A DNA stretch of 64,000 nt from Hoyosella subflava DQS3-9A1 (GCF_000214175.1 NC_015564.1:62001-126000), one strand, 5' to 3'. Positions 43,972 to 56,800 are shown, numbered from the stretch's first letter. A program made the numbers and translations. The notes: generated by a model from the sequence alone, not told the origin.

Positions 43972-44958
43972 ATGGCCTGGGCAAACCAATCAACGACACG
44001 ACGCGGGCGGAAGAAATCCGGGAAGTCTCGAGGTCTTCGCAGACTGCTAGTCGTACTGCTAGTGCTCGCCGCCGTCGTGGCGCTCGTCGTGCTTGCGCTG
44101 CGCATAGCCCAGCGCGTCGACGTCCCCATCCCTGGCGTACCGGAGCCAGAGCCAACGGAGGAGCTGACGCAACCTGCGCATTGCCCGGATGTGCAACTGC
44201 TGTCTATCCCGGGCACGTGGGAGTCCTCCGCAAATGACGACCCATTCAATCCGAGCGCCAACCCGAACTCTCTGCTGCTGAGCGTCACACAGCCGCTCCA
44301 GCAGCAATTCGGCGCGGAGCGCGCTGAAATTTACACATTGCCGTACCCGGCGCAGTTTCAGCGGCCAGGTGGACCACCCGAGATGACGTACGACGACAGT
44401 CGCCGCGCTGGTACGGACGCGGCCCGTGACGTGCTTGCTGCAAAGCATGATGAGTGCTGGCTCACGAGCTACGTGCTAGTCGGGTTTTCGCAGGGCGCCG
44501 TGATCGCCGGTGACATTGCGTCGGAGATCGGAAACGGGAACGGGCCAGTGCCCGCAGAGAACGTGCTGGGTGTGGCTCTCGTCGCTGATGGCCGCCGCGA
44601 TCCCGAAGCTGCGCCCACTGCCGGGCCTCCCGTGAGTGGAATCGGTCTCGAGGTGTCGCTCGCTGGGTTCCCCTTCCTCCCCGGTGCGACATTCTCCGGC
44701 AAGCGCAGCGGAGGCTTCGGCGATCTTGCCGACAAGACAGTTCAGATTTGTGCACCGAATGACGGGATCTGTGACGCCCCCGTGCTCACGGACCTGCTGG
44801 GCGCGATCCATCGGCTGTTCAATGACTATATTCAGAACCCGGTACATGCGATGTATCACACGTTTGTGATCGATGAGAATGGAACTACAACGCCGCAGTG
44901 GCTGACGCAGTGGTCGACGGACCTCATCAATGAGGCGCCACGACCTGCGCATCCGTGA
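43972..44958 (+). CDS. cutinase-like mycolate-cluster lipase (Rv3802c type)
   Basis: The 328-aa protein has one N-terminal membrane anchor (LLVVLLVLAAVVALVVLAL) and an extracytoplasmic alpha/beta-hydrolase of the cutinase family. The nucleophile is Ser173 in GFSQGA; Asp and His are in DGICDAP and NPVHAMYHTF. Its position before fadD32-pks13-accD4 is that of M. tuberculosis Rv3802c (Culp6), an essential phospholipase/thioesterase linked to mycolate and envelope lipid control. It follows the lipoprotein gene by 3 bp. There is a 399-bp gap before fadD32. Confidence 0.9.
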   Translation: MAWANQSTTRRGRKKSGKSRGLRRLLVVLLVLAAVVALVVLALRIAQRVDVPIPGVPEPEPTEELTQPAHCPDVQLLSIPGTWESSANDDPFNPSANPNSLLLSVTQPLQQQFGAERAEIYTLPYPAQFQRPGGPPEMTYDDSRRAGTDAARDVLAAKHDECWLTSYVLVGFSQGAVIAGDIASEIGNGNGPVPAENVLGVALVADGRRDPEAAPTAGPPVSGIGLEVSLAGFPFLPGATFSGKRSGGFGDLADKTVQICAPNDGICDAPVLTDLLGAIHRLFNDYIQNPVHAMYHTFVIDENGTTTPQWLTQWSTDLINEAPRPAHP

Positions 44959-45357
44959 TTAGATGCCTTCGAGCATCGGTGGCCGTTTCGTGTCATTCGC
45001 GACATTGCCGAGTCACAGGCCTGTCACGAATGATGCGTTCGTCTCACCGAGACGTAAGTAATGTGGTCCCCTCTTACACACACGAAGACGCAGGTAGGCG
45101 GGTACTTTAGCGGCGGCAGGGCAGTTACCGGAAGAAGAAGTGAGGCTGACAACCGATTCGGTGCGGTTTATCGCGCATTGTGAGCGCGTCTGTAACATAC
45201 AGAGGGCTTAATGCGACACGCTACGGGATAAGCCGACGCCGTAGCGGCATACGAAACGGTACATCGGTCACATGGGGTGTGGTGTTAGAGCAGATTTGCT
45301 GCGCCCGGGACTGGCTGCTGGAATCGCCAGTTCACACCTGCATATTTAGGGAGAGGC
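44959..45357. other. intergenic leader of the fadD32-pks13-accD4 operon
   Basis: These 399 bp hold no convincing gene. GATGC-CTTCGA-GCATC (44961-44976) is a short hairpin after the cutinase gene. A TAACAT hexamer preceded by TG (near 45190) is a candidate extended -10, and GGGAGAGG lies directly before the fadD32 ATG. The length suggests a long 5' leader or additional regulator sites. Confidence 0.4.
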
Positions 45358-47250
45358 ATGGACGAGTTCTTCAACGAAGCGGGTGAGGTTATCCTCACCC
45401 CGGAGGCAACTCTCGTGAACTTCGTTGAGCAGCATTCCCGAAACAACGCAGGTGAACTTGCATACCGCTACGTTGACTACTCGCACGACCGCGAGGGTGT
45501 TGCGCACGAGTTGACGTGGGAGCGCTTCGGCATGCGTGTTCGCGCCGTCGCGGGAAGGTTGCAGCAGGTCGCGCATAAAGGTGATCGTGTCGCGATCCTC
45601 GCGCCGCAGGGCCTCGACTACGTCGTAGCGTTCTTTGCTGCTGTTCACGCGGGAACAATCGCGGTGCCGCTCTTCGACCCAGATGAGCCTGGCCACACCG
45701 ACCGCCTGCACGCGGTGCTGGGTGACTGTGAGCCGGTGGCGATCCTGACTGGCACAAAGTCAGCTGCCGGTGTGCGGCAGTTCTTCCGCTCCCGGCCTGC
45801 GAATGAACGCCCCCGGATCATCGCCGTCGATGCGATCCCAGATTCTGTTGAAGCGTCGTGGACTTTGCCGCACCCCTCACTCGATGACATCGCCTATTTG
45901 CAGTACACGTCCGGTTCGACGCGTGTTCCCGCCGGTGTGGAGATCACGCATCGCGCTGTCAGCACCAACGTGCTCCAGATGTGCTGGTCGCTAGGTCTCA
46001 ACGAGCATTCACGCGGCGTGACGTGGCTGCCTTTGTTCCATGACATGGGTCTGCTGACAGTTATTCTGCCGGCGTTCGGCGGGAAGTACATCACGATCAT
46101 GTCGCCGCGTGCGTTCGTCCAGCGCCCGTACCGCTGGATCAAGGAACTTGCTGCTGAAAGTGATGGCGAGGGCACGTTCGCTGCGGCGCCGAACTTCGCG
46201 TTCGAGCATGCCGCGCTGCGCGGGCTTCCAAAAGATGGTGAGGAACTCGATCTGAGCCACGTTATTGGGCTGATCAACGGCAGTGAGCCGGTAACGCCTG
46301 CGGCGATGCGGAAGTTCAACGACGCTTTCGGACCTTACGGCCTCCCGAACACTGCGATCAAGCCGTCGTACGGCATGGCCGAGGCCACGCTGTTCGTCTC
46401 GACACCGCACCGCGACGAAGAAGCGCGGGTCCTCTATGTCGATCGTGAGGAACTCAATGCCGGCAAGATTCTCCGCGTAGACCCGTCTCACCCGAAGGCC
46501 GTGCCGCAGGTTTCGTGCGGTTATGTGTCGACCAGCCAGTGGGCGACAATCGTCGACGCCGATTCCGGCGAAGAGCTTCCGGACGAGCGGGTGGGGGAGA
46601 TCTGGCTCAACGGTGACAACATCGGCCAAGGGTATTGGGGCCGCGAAGGCGAGACAGCCGAAACCTTCCAGAACAAGCTGAAGGTCCGGCTCCAGGAAGG
46701 CAGTCATGCTTCCGGCGTGGACGAGGACGCGAATTGGATGCGCACTGGTGACTACGGCGTCTATATCGATGGAGAGCTGTACATCACCGGCCGGGTCAAG
46801 GACCTCGTGATCGTTGACGGCCGCAACCACTATCCGCAGGATCTCGAATATTCAGCTCAGGAGGCGAGTTCCTCGCTGCGCCCGGGCTTCGTCGCCGCAT
46901 TCTCGGTTTCTGCAAATCAGCTTCCTCGCGCTGTCTTCGACAACCCGCACAGCGGGCTCGCCGGGTCAGGGTTCGACGCAGACGATTCGGCTGAGCAGCT
47001 CGTCGTCGTGGGCGAGCGGGCTCCTGGAGCTGGCAAGGCCGATCCTGGACCGATCGCCGACGATGTGCGCGCAGCAATCGCGTCTCGTCACGGCGTGACC
47101 GCCCGCGACGTGCTGTTGGTGCCCGCTGGTTCCATTCCCCGGACGTCGAGTGGGAAGATTGCACGCCGGGCGTGCAAGGCCAGTTACATTGATGGGACCC
47201 TTCGTGGGGGCCATGCCCAGACCGCGTTCCCTGACAGCGTGAGCGAGTAG
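45358..47250 (+). CDS. fadD32: long-chain fatty acyl-AMP ligase FadD32
   Basis: The 630-aa FAAL activates the meromycolic acid as acyl-AMP and loads it onto Pks13. ANL-family motifs are [28 protein letters not shown], the [13 protein letters not shown] block, MRTGDYG and the C-terminal [22 protein letters not shown] hinge. The FAAL-specific insertion is expected around 350-390. The length agrees with M. tuberculosis FadD32 (637 aa). The stop is 2 bp from the pks13 frame, so the genes are coupled. Confidence 0.97.
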   Translation: MDEFFNEAGEVILTPEATLVNFVEQHSRNNAGELAYRYVDYSHDREGVAHELTWERFGMRVRAVAGRLQQVAHKGDRVAILAPQGLDYVVAFFAAVHAGTIAVPLFDPDEPGHTDRLHAVLGDCEPVAILTGTKSAAGVRQFFRSRPANERPRIIAVDAIPDSVEASWTLPHPSLDDIAYLQYTSGSTRVPAGVEITHRAVSTNVLQMCWSLGLNEHSRGVTWLPLFHDMGLLTVILPAFGGKYITIMSPRAFVQRPYRWIKELAAESDGEGTFAAAPNFAFEHAALRGLPKDGEELDLSHVIGLINGSEPVTPAAMRKFNDAFGPYGLPNTAIKPSYGMAEATLFVSTPHRDEEARVLYVDREELNAGKILRVDPSHPKAVPQVSCGYVSTSQWATIVDADSGEELPDERVGEIWLNGDNIGQGYWGREGETAETFQNKLKVRLQEGSHASGVDEDANWMRTGDYGVYIDGELYITGRVKDLVIVDGRNHYPQDLEYSAQEASSSLRPGFVAAFSVSANQLPRAVFDNPHSGLAGSGFDADDSAEQLVVVGERAPGAGKADPGPIADDVRAAIASRHGVTARDVLLVPAGSIPRTSSGKIARRACKASYIDGTLRGGHAQTAFPDSVSE

Positions 47251-47252
47251 TT

Positions 47253-50200
47253 TTGACCGCACAGCAGATGACTGTTGCCCAGCTGACCGATTGGCTTCGT
47301 GATTGGGTGGCGGTGTCCGCCGGTCTCCCGCGCGAGCAGGTTTCAGCAGACCGCCCGATGGAGGAGTTCGGTCTTTCCTCCCGTGATGCTGTCGCGCTGA
47401 GCGGTGAAATTGAGGAACTCCTCGGAATTGCGCTGAGTGCGACGATCGCGTATGAGAACCCGACGATCGCAGCGCTGGCCAAGCGCATCATCGATGGGCC
47501 TGAAGAATCGGCTGAAGAAGCGCCGGGCACTGCGCAACCGCAGCGGCCCGCTGCTGTTGCGCACGTCGATATCGCGATCATCGGAATGGCCGCGCGGTTC
47601 CCCGGTGGCGCGAACACTCCCGAAGAGATGTGGAATCTTCTCGCGGAAGGCCGTGACGGAATCAGCGACCTGCCTCCTGGCCGTTGGCAGGAGTACGCGG
47701 GAGACCCAGTGATCGCTGCGGAGCTGGAGAAAACTCCCACTTTCGGCGGCTACCTCGAGGATGTGAAGAGTTTCGATCACGAATTCTTCGGGATGTCACC
47801 GCTTGAAGCGGAGAATGTCGATCCACAGCAGCGGCTTGCACTCGAACTTGCGTGGGAAGCGCTCGAGAACGCGCACATCCCCGCTAGTGATCTGCGGGGC
47901 CAGCAGGTCGGTGTCTTCATCGGCAGCTCGTCCAACGACTACAGCCTGCTGACAGTGAGCGACCCGTCGACTGCGCACTACTACGCGCTCACAGGAACAT
48001 CGTCGAGCATCATCCCGAACCGTGTTTCGTACACGTTCGACTTCCGTGGTCCGTCGATTTCTGTGGACACGGCATGCTCGTCGTCACTGGTGGCGGTGCA
48101 TCAAGCGGTCCAGAGTCTGCGTTCCGGCGAGTCGGATATTGCGCTGGCGGGCGGTGTGAACATGCTCCTCACCCCTGCCGCCACGCTGGGGTTCGGCGCC
48201 GCGGGCGTGCTCGCTCCAGATGGCCGGATCAAGGCGTTCTCGAAGGATGCTGATGGCATCGCGCGTGCGGAAGGCGGCGGACTAGTCGCGCTGAAGCGAA
48301 TCGACGACGCGGTGGCTGACGGCGACACGATCCTCGGTGTGATTAAAGGGTCCGCTGTCAACTCCGATGGCAGATCCAACGGGCTGACCGCCCCGAATCC
48401 AGAATCCCAGGTCGCAGTCCTGCGCGCCGCCTACCGCGATGCGGGAATCGACCCGACAACGGTGGATTACATTGAGGCCCACGGCACGGGCACGCTACTC
48501 GGCGACCCTATTGAAGCGGAGGCGCTCAACCGGGTCCTCGGGCGCGGTCGCGACGATCTGCTTCCCACGCTGCTGGGATCGGCGAAAACGAACTTTGGCC
48601 ACCTTGAGTCAGCGGCAGGCGCAGCTGGGCTCATCAAGGTTTTGCTTTCGATGCGGCATGATTTGTTGCCCGCGACGATCAACTTCACCGGACCCAACCC
48701 GTACATTCCTTTTGACGAGGCGAAACTCGAGGTCGTCGACGAAATACGAGAGTGGCCACGGTACTCGGGTACCGCAACCGCAGGCATCTCCGGTTTCGGC
48801 TTCGGCGGCACCAACGCGCATGTCGTGGTGCAGGAGTACCACCGTGACGCGGCAGCGGAGCCGCCAGCGCTGGCGCCGCTGACGGAGTCCGGACCGTTCA
48901 TTTTCCCAGTTTCCGCCGCGGTTCCGTCGCGTCGACGGCTGGCTGCCCGCCAGTTGATCGAATGGCTGGAAACGGACGAGGGTCAGAAGGCGCCGCTCGA
49001 TGTGATTGCGCGCAGTCTCGCGAAACGAAACCATGGTCGTTCACGCGCAGCCGTCGTGGCGAGCAGTCACGAGGATCTCATCACCGGTCTGCAGGCGATA
49101 GCTTCCGGCAAGCCTGGGCCAGGTGTTTTCTCCGCGAACTCACCCGCTGGCAACGCTCCAGTGTGGGTGTTCTCCGGCTTTGGGTCTCAGTTCCGCGGTA
49201 TGGGCCGCGCGCTGTACGAGGCGGTTCCCGCGTTCGCGGCACGCGTCGACGAAATCGATGCGCTGATGATCGACGAGTCGGGGCACAGCATTAAAAACCT
49301 CTTTTTTGACGAAGAGGTGCAGTACGGCGTCGAACTCGCGCAGCTCGGCATCTTCACGATTCAGGTGGCGCTCGGGGCGACGCTGCGTGCGTTCGGCGCC
49401 CGCCCAGCTGCCGTCCTGGGCCACTCAGTTGGCGAGGTCGCAGCTGCCGCTGTTTCGGGAGGCCTGCCACTCGACGACGCGGTGCGAGTGATCTGCGCCC
49501 GTGCGCGCCTCATGGGTGAGACAGAAGCAGGCCTGAGCGGTGCCGACATCAGACGCATGGCGATCGTCGAGTTTTCGGCAGACGAACTCGCTGACCTGCG
49601 CAGCGACTATCCCAGCATCGAAATCTGTGTGTATGCGGCGCCAACGCAGACTGTCATCGGTGGTCCCGACGACGAAGTCCGCGCCGTCGTAGCGCGCGCC
49701 GAATCACAGCAGAAGCTTGGTCGGCTGCTCGAGACCAAAGGCGCAGGCCATACCGAGCAGATGGATCCGATCATCGGTGAACTTGCCGCGGAACTCATGG
49801 GTATCAACGCACGGCCACCTGAATGCGGAGTTTTCTCGTCCGTCCACGAAGGGCAGAAATTCCCGCGCCGCGGGGCGCCGCTGCACGGAGAGGACTACTG
49901 GACAAAGAACGTCCGGCACACGGTGTGGTTCACCCAGGCGGTGAACAACGCCGTTTCAGATGGTTACACGACGTTCGTCGAACTCGCCCCGCACCCTGTC
50001 GCCTTGATGTCAGTCGCTGCGACGACCTTCGCCGCTGGGCTGCACGAACCGCAGCTCATTTACACGCAGAACCGCAAGGAAGAATCAGCCGCCACCCTGC
50101 TGAATGCGATGGCGCAGCTCTATGTGCATGGGCATGCGCTTGACCTGGCACACGTCGCCGGCTCCGGTGAACTCACGGCACTGCCCCCGACAGCCTGGAT

Positions 50201-52112
50201 AAAGCGGCCACACTGGACACGGGCTCGCGCCGCTACGGGTGGCGGAAGCCAGCGTGTGCCGGGCGCGCACGTCGCGCTTCCTGACGGCCAGCACGCCTGG
50301 GAGGTCGTGGCCGGGGCCGTGGCTGATCTCGACAGCCTGGTACTCGGTGCAGCTGCGCAGGTTCTGTCGGATGTCGACTTGGGCGCGGTGATCTACCACG
50401 GTGGGTTGCCGGAGGCAGGCACTCTGACCACGATGCTTCACCCACACCCAGGTGGCGCATCGCTGCGCGTGTACGCGCAGAACGGTGACGAATTTTCGCT
50501 GGTAGCTGATGCGGTTGTCACCGCTGGCGGTCCGCTGAATGCTCCCGAAACTTTCCACGCTCCGCGTCCGGCTGCGCGTCCAGAAACGCCGGATAGTGAT
50601 GTCGAACTCGACGAGACCGGCGACCGGTGGGATCCCGAAGGTGATGAGCCCGCCACCGAACGGCTCACCCGCATCATTGCTGAGTCGATGGGGTATTCAG
50701 CAGAGGATTTGCCCGCTGAGATACCGCTGATCGAGCTAGGCCTCGACTCGCTGATGGCTGTGCGGATCAAGAATCGCGTCGAATACGAGTTCAATATTCC
50801 GCAAGTGCAGGTCCAAGTACTGCGTGACGCAAGCCTGAACGACGTTGACAAATACTTGAGGTTCGCGCTGGAAAACCCGGAAGACGTCGCGTCACTGGCT
50901 GACCAGCAACGCGAGGGCACTGCAGCGACACCTCCCGCGATCGAGCAACTGACTGCGAACCCTGAGCAGACGATCCCACCTGTCCCGCCACGGGAAGAGG
51001 CGAACGCGCTCGATCAGCGCAGCGTCGCCGAGTCAGCCGGGCTGGAAGTCCCACCACGCGATGCGGCGGAACGACTCGCCTTCGCGCAGTGGGCGACTGT
51101 CACCGGGACGTCCGCCGGCGGTATCTTCTCGCCGCTGCCACCGATTGGGGAAAGCGTCGCGGCCACGCTCGCCGCGAAGCTGTCGGAAAGGACAGGCGGC
51201 ACGATCACCGCTGATGAGGTTCTCTCAGTAGCCACGATCGAAAAGCTTGCCGACCTCGTCCGGACGCACCTAGAAGGGGACGTCGGCCTCGTTCGCACCC
51301 TGCGTGCCCCCACCGAGTCCAGCCGCCTCCCGGTTTTCGTTTTCCATCCTGCGGGTGGATCGACGGTGGTGTACGAGCCACTCACGAAGCGACTGCCCAC
51401 TGACGTCCCGGTTTTCGGCTTTGAACGTGTCGAGGGCGAACTCGTGGGCCGCGTCGACGAGTACCTTCCGGCGCTGCGTGAAATCCAGCCGCACGGGCCG
51501 TACGTGCTCGTCGGGTGGTCGTTCGGCGGCGCACTGGCCTATGCGATGGCCCAGCGATTGCGGGCCGCGGGTGAAGAGGTGGCGCTGCTCGGCCTTCTTG
51601 ACACGGTTTTCCCGTCAGAGCCGATACCCGACACGCCCGAAGAGATCGCGTTGCGCTGGCAGCGTTTCAACGACTTTGCCGCAGTCAACTACGGCTTCCA
51701 GTTCCCGTTGCCCATCGATGAGCTCACCAAGAGGGATGACCAGGGCCAGATTCAGCTCCTGCTCGGCATGCTGAAGGACGCGAACCACACGATCAGCGGC
51801 GGCATCATCGAGCATCAACGCGCCTCATTCCTGGACAACCGTGCAGTTCAGATGCTCCAGCCTGACCCCTACGAGGGCCCCGTGGTCCTGTATAAGGCTG
51901 AGCGGATGCACGACGGCGCGATCCAGCTGGAGCCCCGCTACGCGGAGATCGCGCCGGACGGTGGCTGGGGCTCAGTAGCCCAGGATTTGGAGATCGTTCA
52001 GCTCACCGGCGATCACCTCGGCGTTGTCGACGAACCGGTGATCGCGCGCGTTGCCGCTCACCTTGCTGGCAGACTTGATCAGATCGAAAGAAACCGTCGT
52101 TCTGCACAGTAA
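47253..52112 (+). CDS. pks13: polyketide synthase Pks13
   Basis: The 1619-aa type I PKS condenses the meromycolyl and carboxyacyl chains to make mycolic acid. Domain order with active residues: N-terminal ACP (Ser43 in FGLSSRDAV), KS (about 105-520, Cys275 in [10 protein letters not shown]; His in EAHGTGT), AT (Ser725 in [10 protein letters not shown]), C-terminal ACP (Ser1166 in LGLDSLMA) and thioesterase (Ser1423 in GWSFGGAL). It is shorter than M. tuberculosis Pks13, mainly in the linker between KS and AT and the C-terminal linkers. The start may be TTG 47253 or ATG 47268; neither has a strong SD. Confidence 0.97.
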   Translation: MTAQQMTVAQLTDWLRDWVAVSAGLPREQVSADRPMEEFGLSSRDAVALSGEIEELLGIALSATIAYENPTIAALAKRIIDGPEESAEEAPGTAQPQRPAAVAHVDIAIIGMAARFPGGANTPEEMWNLLAEGRDGISDLPPGRWQEYAGDPVIAAELEKTPTFGGYLEDVKSFDHEFFGMSPLEAENVDPQQRLALELAWEALENAHIPASDLRGQQVGVFIGSSSNDYSLLTVSDPSTAHYYALTGTSSSIIPNRVSYTFDFRGPSISVDTACSSSLVAVHQAVQSLRSGESDIALAGGVNMLLTPAATLGFGAAGVLAPDGRIKAFSKDADGIARAEGGGLVALKRIDDAVADGDTILGVIKGSAVNSDGRSNGLTAPNPESQVAVLRAAYRDAGIDPTTVDYIEAHGTGTLLGDPIEAEALNRVLGRGRDDLLPTLLGSAKTNFGHLESAAGAAGLIKVLLSMRHDLLPATINFTGPNPYIPFDEAKLEVVDEIREWPRYSGTATAGISGFGFGGTNAHVVVQEYHRDAAAEPPALAPLTESGPFIFPVSAAVPSRRRLAARQLIEWLETDEGQKAPLDVIARSLAKRNHGRSRAAVVASSHEDLITGLQAIASGKPGPGVFSANSPAGNAPVWVFSGFGSQFRGMGRALYEAVPAFAARVDEIDALMIDESGHSIKNLFFDEEVQYGVELAQLGIFTIQVALGATLRAFGARPAAVLGHSVGEVAAAAVSGGLPLDDAVRVICARARLMGETEAGLSGADIRRMAIVEFSADELADLRSDYPSIEICVYAAPTQTVIGGPDDEVRAVVARAESQQKLGRLLETKGAGHTEQMDPIIGELAAELMGINARPPECGVFSSVHEGQKFPRRGAPLHGEDYWTKNVRHTVWFTQAVNNAVSDGYTTFVELAPHPVALMSVAATTFAAGLHEPQLIYTQNRKEESAATLLNAMAQLYVHGHALDLAHVAGSGELTALPPTAWIKRPHWTRARAATGGGSQRVPGAHVALPDGQHAWEVVAGAVADLDSLVLGAAAQVLSDVDLGAVIYHGGLPEAGTLTTMLHPHPGGASLRVYAQNGDEFSLVADAVVTAGGPLNAPETFHAPRPAARPETPDSDVELDETGDRWDPEGDEPATERLTRIIAESMGYSAEDLPAEIPLIELGLDSLMAVRIKNRVEYEFNIPQVQVQVLRDASLNDVDKYLRFALENPEDVASLADQQREGTAATPPAIEQLTANPEQTIPPVPPREEANALDQRSVAESAGLEVPPRDAAERLAFAQWATVTGTSAGGIFSPLPPIGESVAATLAAKLSERTGGTITADEVLSVATIEKLADLVRTHLEGDVGLVRTLRAPTESSRLPVFVFHPAGGSTVVYEPLTKRLPTDVPVFGFERVEGELVGRVDEYLPALREIQPHGPYVLVGWSFGGALAYAMAQRLRAAGEEVALLGLLDTVFPSEPIPDTPEEIALRWQRFNDFAAVNYGFQFPLPIDELTKRDDQGQIQLLLGMLKDANHTISGGIIEHQRASFLDNRAVQMLQPDPYEGPVVLYKAERMHDGAIQLEPRYAEIAPDGGWGSVAQDLEIVQLTGDHLGVVDEPVIARVAAHLAGRLDQIERNRRSAQ

Positions 52113-52125
52113 GGAGCACCAGCGC

Positions 52126-53670
52126 GTGAGCACCACAGCAGCGAAGCTGGCGGACCTTCGAGAAAAACTCGAGAAGGCCAAAGAACCCGGCGCCCCGAGC
52201 GCAATCGAAAAGCGCAACGCGAAAGGGCTTCCCTCGCCGCGTGAGCGTATCGACATGCTCCTCGACCACGGTAGCTTCGTCGAGATCGGCGCGCTCGTCA
52301 AGGCGCCGGGATCGGCCGACAATCCGTACGGCGATGGAGTGGTGACTGGCCACGGCACCGTCGAGGGTCGGCCCGTGGTTGTGTTCTCCCACGACCTGAC
52401 TGTTTTCGGCGGAAGCCTCGGTGAGATGTTCGGCCGGAAAGTGTGTGCCGCACTCGACTTCGCGCTGAAGATCGGCTGCCCCGTGGTGGGCATCAATGAT
52501 TCGGGTGGGGCGCGTGTTCAGGAAGCTGTCACTTCGCTCGCTTTCTACGCGGAGATCGGCAGGCGCCAAATCAAACTCTCCGGCTTAGTCCCCCAAATAT
52601 CTGTCATGCTCGGCAAATGTGCGGGCGGCGCCGTTTACGGCCCGGCTATCACCGATTACGTTGTCGCCGTCGATGATCAGGCGTACATGTTCATCACGGG
52701 ACCCGAGATCCTGAAAGCGGTGACAGGCGAAACCATCTCCGCTGAAGACCTCGGCGGCGCACGCAAGCAGGCGGAGTACGGCACGGTCAATCATGTCGCA
52801 CAAACCGAGGCAGATGCGTTCGCCTGGGTTCGCACACTTCTCGGTTACCTGCCCTCCAACTGCAATGAGGAACCGCCTGTCGTCAACCCCGGTCTGGAAC
52901 CTGAAATCACGGATTCAGACCGGTCGCTTGACTCCTTCATCCCGGATGCGGACAACTCCGCGTACGACATGCACGAAATCCTGCGGAGAGTATTCGATGA
53001 CGGCGAGTTCCACGAGATATCGTCCGAATACGCGCGCAGCATAATCGTCGGTTTCAGCCGGATCGACGGCCGCCCAGTCGGTGTGCTCGCGAACCAGCCG
53101 CTGCACCTCAGTGGTGCCCTCGACATCGACTCTTCCGAGAAGGCGTCCCGGTTCATCCGCTTCTGCAATGCGTTCGAGATTCCGATCGTCTGTGTGGTCG
53201 ATGTCCCGGGCTTCCTCCCCGGTCTGGAGCAGGAGCGCAACGGCATCATTCGCCGGGGAGCGAAGATCCTCAATTCGTATCTTGAGGCAGATGTGCCGAA
53301 GGTGACCGTGGTTGTGCGTAAAGCGTACGGCGGCGGTTACGCCGTGATGGGTTCGAAGAACCTCGGCGCGGACCTCAACTTTGCCTGGCCCACCGCCCGG
53401 ATCGCTGTCATGGGCGCGGAGGGCGCGGTCGCACTCCTAAAGCGCAGAGAACTTGCCGCAGCGGGGGACAAAGCCCCGGAACTCCGGCGCAAGTTCATCG
53501 ACCACTACAACGAGTTCATCTCCACGCCCTACATCGCTGCGGAACGCGGGTACATCGATGCCGTGATCGAACCGTCAGCTACGCGGCTGGAACTCCGCCG
53601 GGCTTTGCGTGCGCTGCAGGACAAGGCCCCGGAGCGTATGCCGAAGAAGTATTCGCTTCATCCCGGCTGA
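52126..53670 (+). CDS. accD4: acyl-CoA carboxylase beta subunit AccD4
   Basis: The 514-aa carboxyltransferase subunit works with a biotinylated AccA3 to carboxylate the C24-C26 acyl-CoA that becomes the mycolate alpha-branch. Visible are [14 protein letters not shown], the substrate loop [19 protein letters not shown], the oxyanion GGAVYGPAI and the second half with [22 protein letters not shown] 9 nt upstream marks GTG 52126 as the start; the longer frame overlaps pks13. It is the last gene of the operon and converges on the emb genes, the same arrangement as in M. tuberculosis. Confidence 0.96.
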   Translation: MSTTAAKLADLREKLEKAKEPGAPSAIEKRNAKGLPSPRERIDMLLDHGSFVEIGALVKAPGSADNPYGDGVVTGHGTVEGRPVVVFSHDLTVFGGSLGEMFGRKVCAALDFALKIGCPVVGINDSGGARVQEAVTSLAFYAEIGRRQIKLSGLVPQISVMLGKCAGGAVYGPAITDYVVAVDDQAYMFITGPEILKAVTGETISAEDLGGARKQAEYGTVNHVAQTEADAFAWVRTLLGYLPSNCNEEPPVVNPGLEPEITDSDRSLDSFIPDADNSAYDMHEILRRVFDDGEFHEISSEYARSIIVGFSRIDGRPVGVLANQPLHLSGALDIDSSEKASRFIRFCNAFEIPIVCVVDVPGFLPGLEQERNGIIRRGAKILNSYLEADVPKVTVVVRKAYGGGYAVMGSKNLGADLNFAWPTARIAVMGAEGAVALLKRRELAAAGDKAPELRRKFIDHYNEFISTPYIAAERGYIDAVIEPSATRLELRRALRALQDKAPERMPKKYSLHPG

Positions 53671-53710
53671 TCCGCGCCGCCGATTCTGCGCGCCAGGACT
53701 GGTAACGGTC

Positions 53711-53768
53711 TGCCCGCCTCTGAGCGACAGTTTCCATCCACTAACAGTCTGTCGCTCAGAGGTGGGCG
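53711..53768. repeat. inverted repeat between accD4 and emb
   Basis: TGCCCGCCTCTGAGCGACAG (53711-53730) and CTGTCGCTCAGAGGTGGGCG (53749-53768) are complementary at 18 of 20 positions around an 18-nt loop. A third partial copy (TGCCCACCTC) follows at about 53779, and CGCCCACCTCTG also occurs near 7204 before vapB. It probably acts as a terminator between convergent genes and may be a dispersed repeat. Confidence 0.6.
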
Positions 53769-53849
53769 ATAAAGATATCTGCCCACCTCACCTCTGTGGA
53801 GGCGTAGCGCCGACCCATGGGTCGGCTCCGTAGCAAACCGTCCTGCTGC

Positions 53850-56800
53850 CTACCAGCTGATCTCGCCGGGCGTCCACCGGCCCCAACGCAGCTCCGTGCT
53901 GTGTTCGAGGTCAGCTGGGGCGGCCTCCTCGACATGTGGCGTGTAGCGGATGAGCTCGCCCCAGTCCCGGCGCCAATCATCAGCGAGGTAGCTGGCGAGA
54001 GTTGTTGGCCGATTCAGAGTGTTGGTGAGCCCGAGCGAGCCGCCAGCCGGGTGGCTTTGCCAGTTGTTCGCGCCTGCGATCACGCCGCGGTCAGGGGTGA
54101 TCCGGTATTCGGGATTCTGGGCAACGCCGTAGCGGTGCAGGTAAGGCTGCTGGCAGGGGAAATGCAGACCAACAGTCCAGTCGAGCAGCACAGGTGTTGT
54201 GGTGCCGACGATGTCCTGCAGTGTCTCAAGCTGGGGTACACGCGGTGGTGTGAGGCCGATCCACTGACGGGGCTCGAGGTCCGCGTCGCGTGCGACGACG
54301 CGGACGACATCGGCCTCGGGCGGGATGTCAGCCATCGGAACCCGCAGGTTCCGCCACATGGGGCTGGGGCCCGGGTCGATGGGCTGAATGCGGCCGAGAG
54401 CCTCATAATCGTCACCATCGCTGCGGCCGTACTCGAGCTCTACCCGCTGTCCGTACGTGTCGATTCCATCGCTGTCGACTGACGCGATGCGGCCCGCTGC
54501 GGTGATCACGACGAGCGGCGTCGCGTCGGACCGCTCGGGCAACTCGTACCAGTCAGTGGTGAGCTCAGCGACATTGCTCTGCTGAGCTTCATGGGTACCC
54601 GCGGTGGGGATGCGTGACGGATCAAGCCCGAAGGGCAACGGTACCAAGCTGCCGTTGATCCCAGGCTCGTCCAGTACCCGCGCGTCAAGGGAACCGCCGG
54701 TCACGAACGGGCCATCAGGGTCGATGGTGCTGGGTCCGTTGGCCCGTACTTCGATGTCTTCAGGTGCCAGATCGATCCGGAAACCGTTGGGGTCGAAACC
54801 CTGGCTGTACTGTCCGGTAAACGCTTCAACCGGGTCGTCGGTACTGACCGGTGTCAGGAACGAGTCATTGGGGTCCGTTTCTACTAAAACGTCGCGGGCG
54901 AGGCCACACGGCTCACCGAGTACCGCGTCCACATTCGACCGTCCGATGGAGTAGGACGGGTACTGCGAAACGGCGCCCTTCGCGAGTGACGCGAACTGGA
55001 ACAGCACCACCAGTCCTGTCACGACGGCGATTGGGGCCGCGAGAGGCACCAGGAACCACTTTCGTTTGCCCTGAGCCTCCGTATACCGGAGATAGAGGAA
55101 AGCGCCCACCAGGAGCAGCGCCAGACCGAAAACGAGCACACCCGTCGCTAGCGTGTAGCCCTGGATAGACGGCCGCTTGTCCCACCACGGCACGCCGAAA
55201 CTTCCCACATACCAGTACGCGTTGGGCCCGGTAGCTGCGTACGCGGCGATGATGACGACTATTCCGGTGAACAACACGCGGTTTCGCGGCGATTGGAAAA
55301 GCGGCGTCGTCAGTGCGACGGCCGCAAGCGCCGCAATCGCGGCTCCAATACCCGCGAACGCGCCGAAGTGGTGTACCCACTTGGTCGGTGTAGCTGCGAG
55401 GAATCCGAACGACATGATCGACACCGCGAGCAAACGCAGCGTGGGGCCCTTCGCCAGTTTGCTCTTCGACGCGGAGTGAATGATCGCCGCCGCGGCAGTG
55501 AAGATACAGACGATCATGATCAGGACTGGGAACCGGCGCGCAATCGATCCGTCGGCAGTCTGACTGAACAGTTCGCTGTATCGGAAGAACTCGTTGTACC
55601 AGCTATTAGACGGTCCGATGATGGTTCGGAGGCGGCTGGCTTCGCTGACGGCGGCGAGGGTCTGGTCGTAGAAGATGATGAAGAGGACGGCGGTGCCGGC
55701 GGCGAGGAGGGGGCGGTGAGGGCGGCCCGAGGCGAGGGGGGTGTGTTTGTTGCCGGTGGTGGTGTTTGGCGTGAGTTGTTTGGCGCGTTTGATGAGGATG
55801 GCGAGCAGGGGGCGCGAGCCGGCGAGCAGGGCGGCAACGGCCATGAGTCCGGTGGGGCCTGCGGCGAGGGAGAACGCGGCGATGATGGTGGCGATGGCGG
55901 CGGGGAGCAGGCGTCCGGTGGCGATGGCGCGTTCGACGCTGATCCAGGTGAGCAGGGCGCCGACGGCGATGACGGGTTCGGGGCGCAGGCCGTTGTTGTA
56001 GGGGAGCCAGAAGGCGAGGAAGACGGCGGCGGCGGTCCAGTAGACGGCGGGGGTGTGGCGGGCGCGGCGGCCGAGGCGGGGGATGACTTCGCGGGAGATG
56101 ATCCACCAGCAGAGGATGCTGGCGATGAGGGTGGTGAGGCGGACGAAGGGGCTGGCGGTGGAGAGGGCAGCGAGGGCGGCGGTGACGTCGTAGAACCATC
56201 CGAAGGGGGCTTCGGGGACGCCGTACCAGCGGTAGTAGTTGGCCATGTAGCCGGCGTGGCCGGCGACGCGGGCCATGTTGAGGATGTAGCCGTCGTCGGC
56301 GGTGTTGGCGCCGATGAAGTACCAGCCGAGCAGGATCGCGCCGACGATGAGGTCGAGGGGGGAGAGTTTCCACCAGGAGGCGGGCAGGAAGCGGCGGTGG
56401 CGGCGGCCGTCGGTGAGGTCGAGGCGGTGCAGGGCGGCGAGGGAGACGAGGGTGGCGATGGCGCCGATGGTGATGGCGAGGATTTTCAGCAGGGTGGGGC
56501 TGGTGGTGAACCGGGAGTCCACCTCGATGGTGACGTTCAGCCCGTCCGGAGCAGGACCCTCCAAATCCGTAAACACACCCACGACCTGTGGCATGAAGTT
56601 GCCCTCACGGGTGGTGGACGCGAGGTCGTCAGAACCGGCAACACCAGTGAACTCGGTGGTGAGCTGATTAGTCGTGATGTTGAGGCGGATCTCGTCGCAC
56701 CCAGTGATCTGCTCTCTGGGGATCGAGTGCAGGACGCTGTTTCGCGCGACGATCTGAGCCTGGGTTTCGGTGGCGCGGATCTGGAGGCCGAAGCGCTGGC

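Noticed and set aside
44959-45357. Small genes in the fadD32 leader
   Set aside because: Short frames exist but lack ribosome sites, codon bias or any recognisable motif.
46796-47740. 314-codon minus-strand frame across fadD32 and pks13
   Set aside because: Its Arg/Ser/Pro-rich composition is typical of a GC-rich shadow frame.
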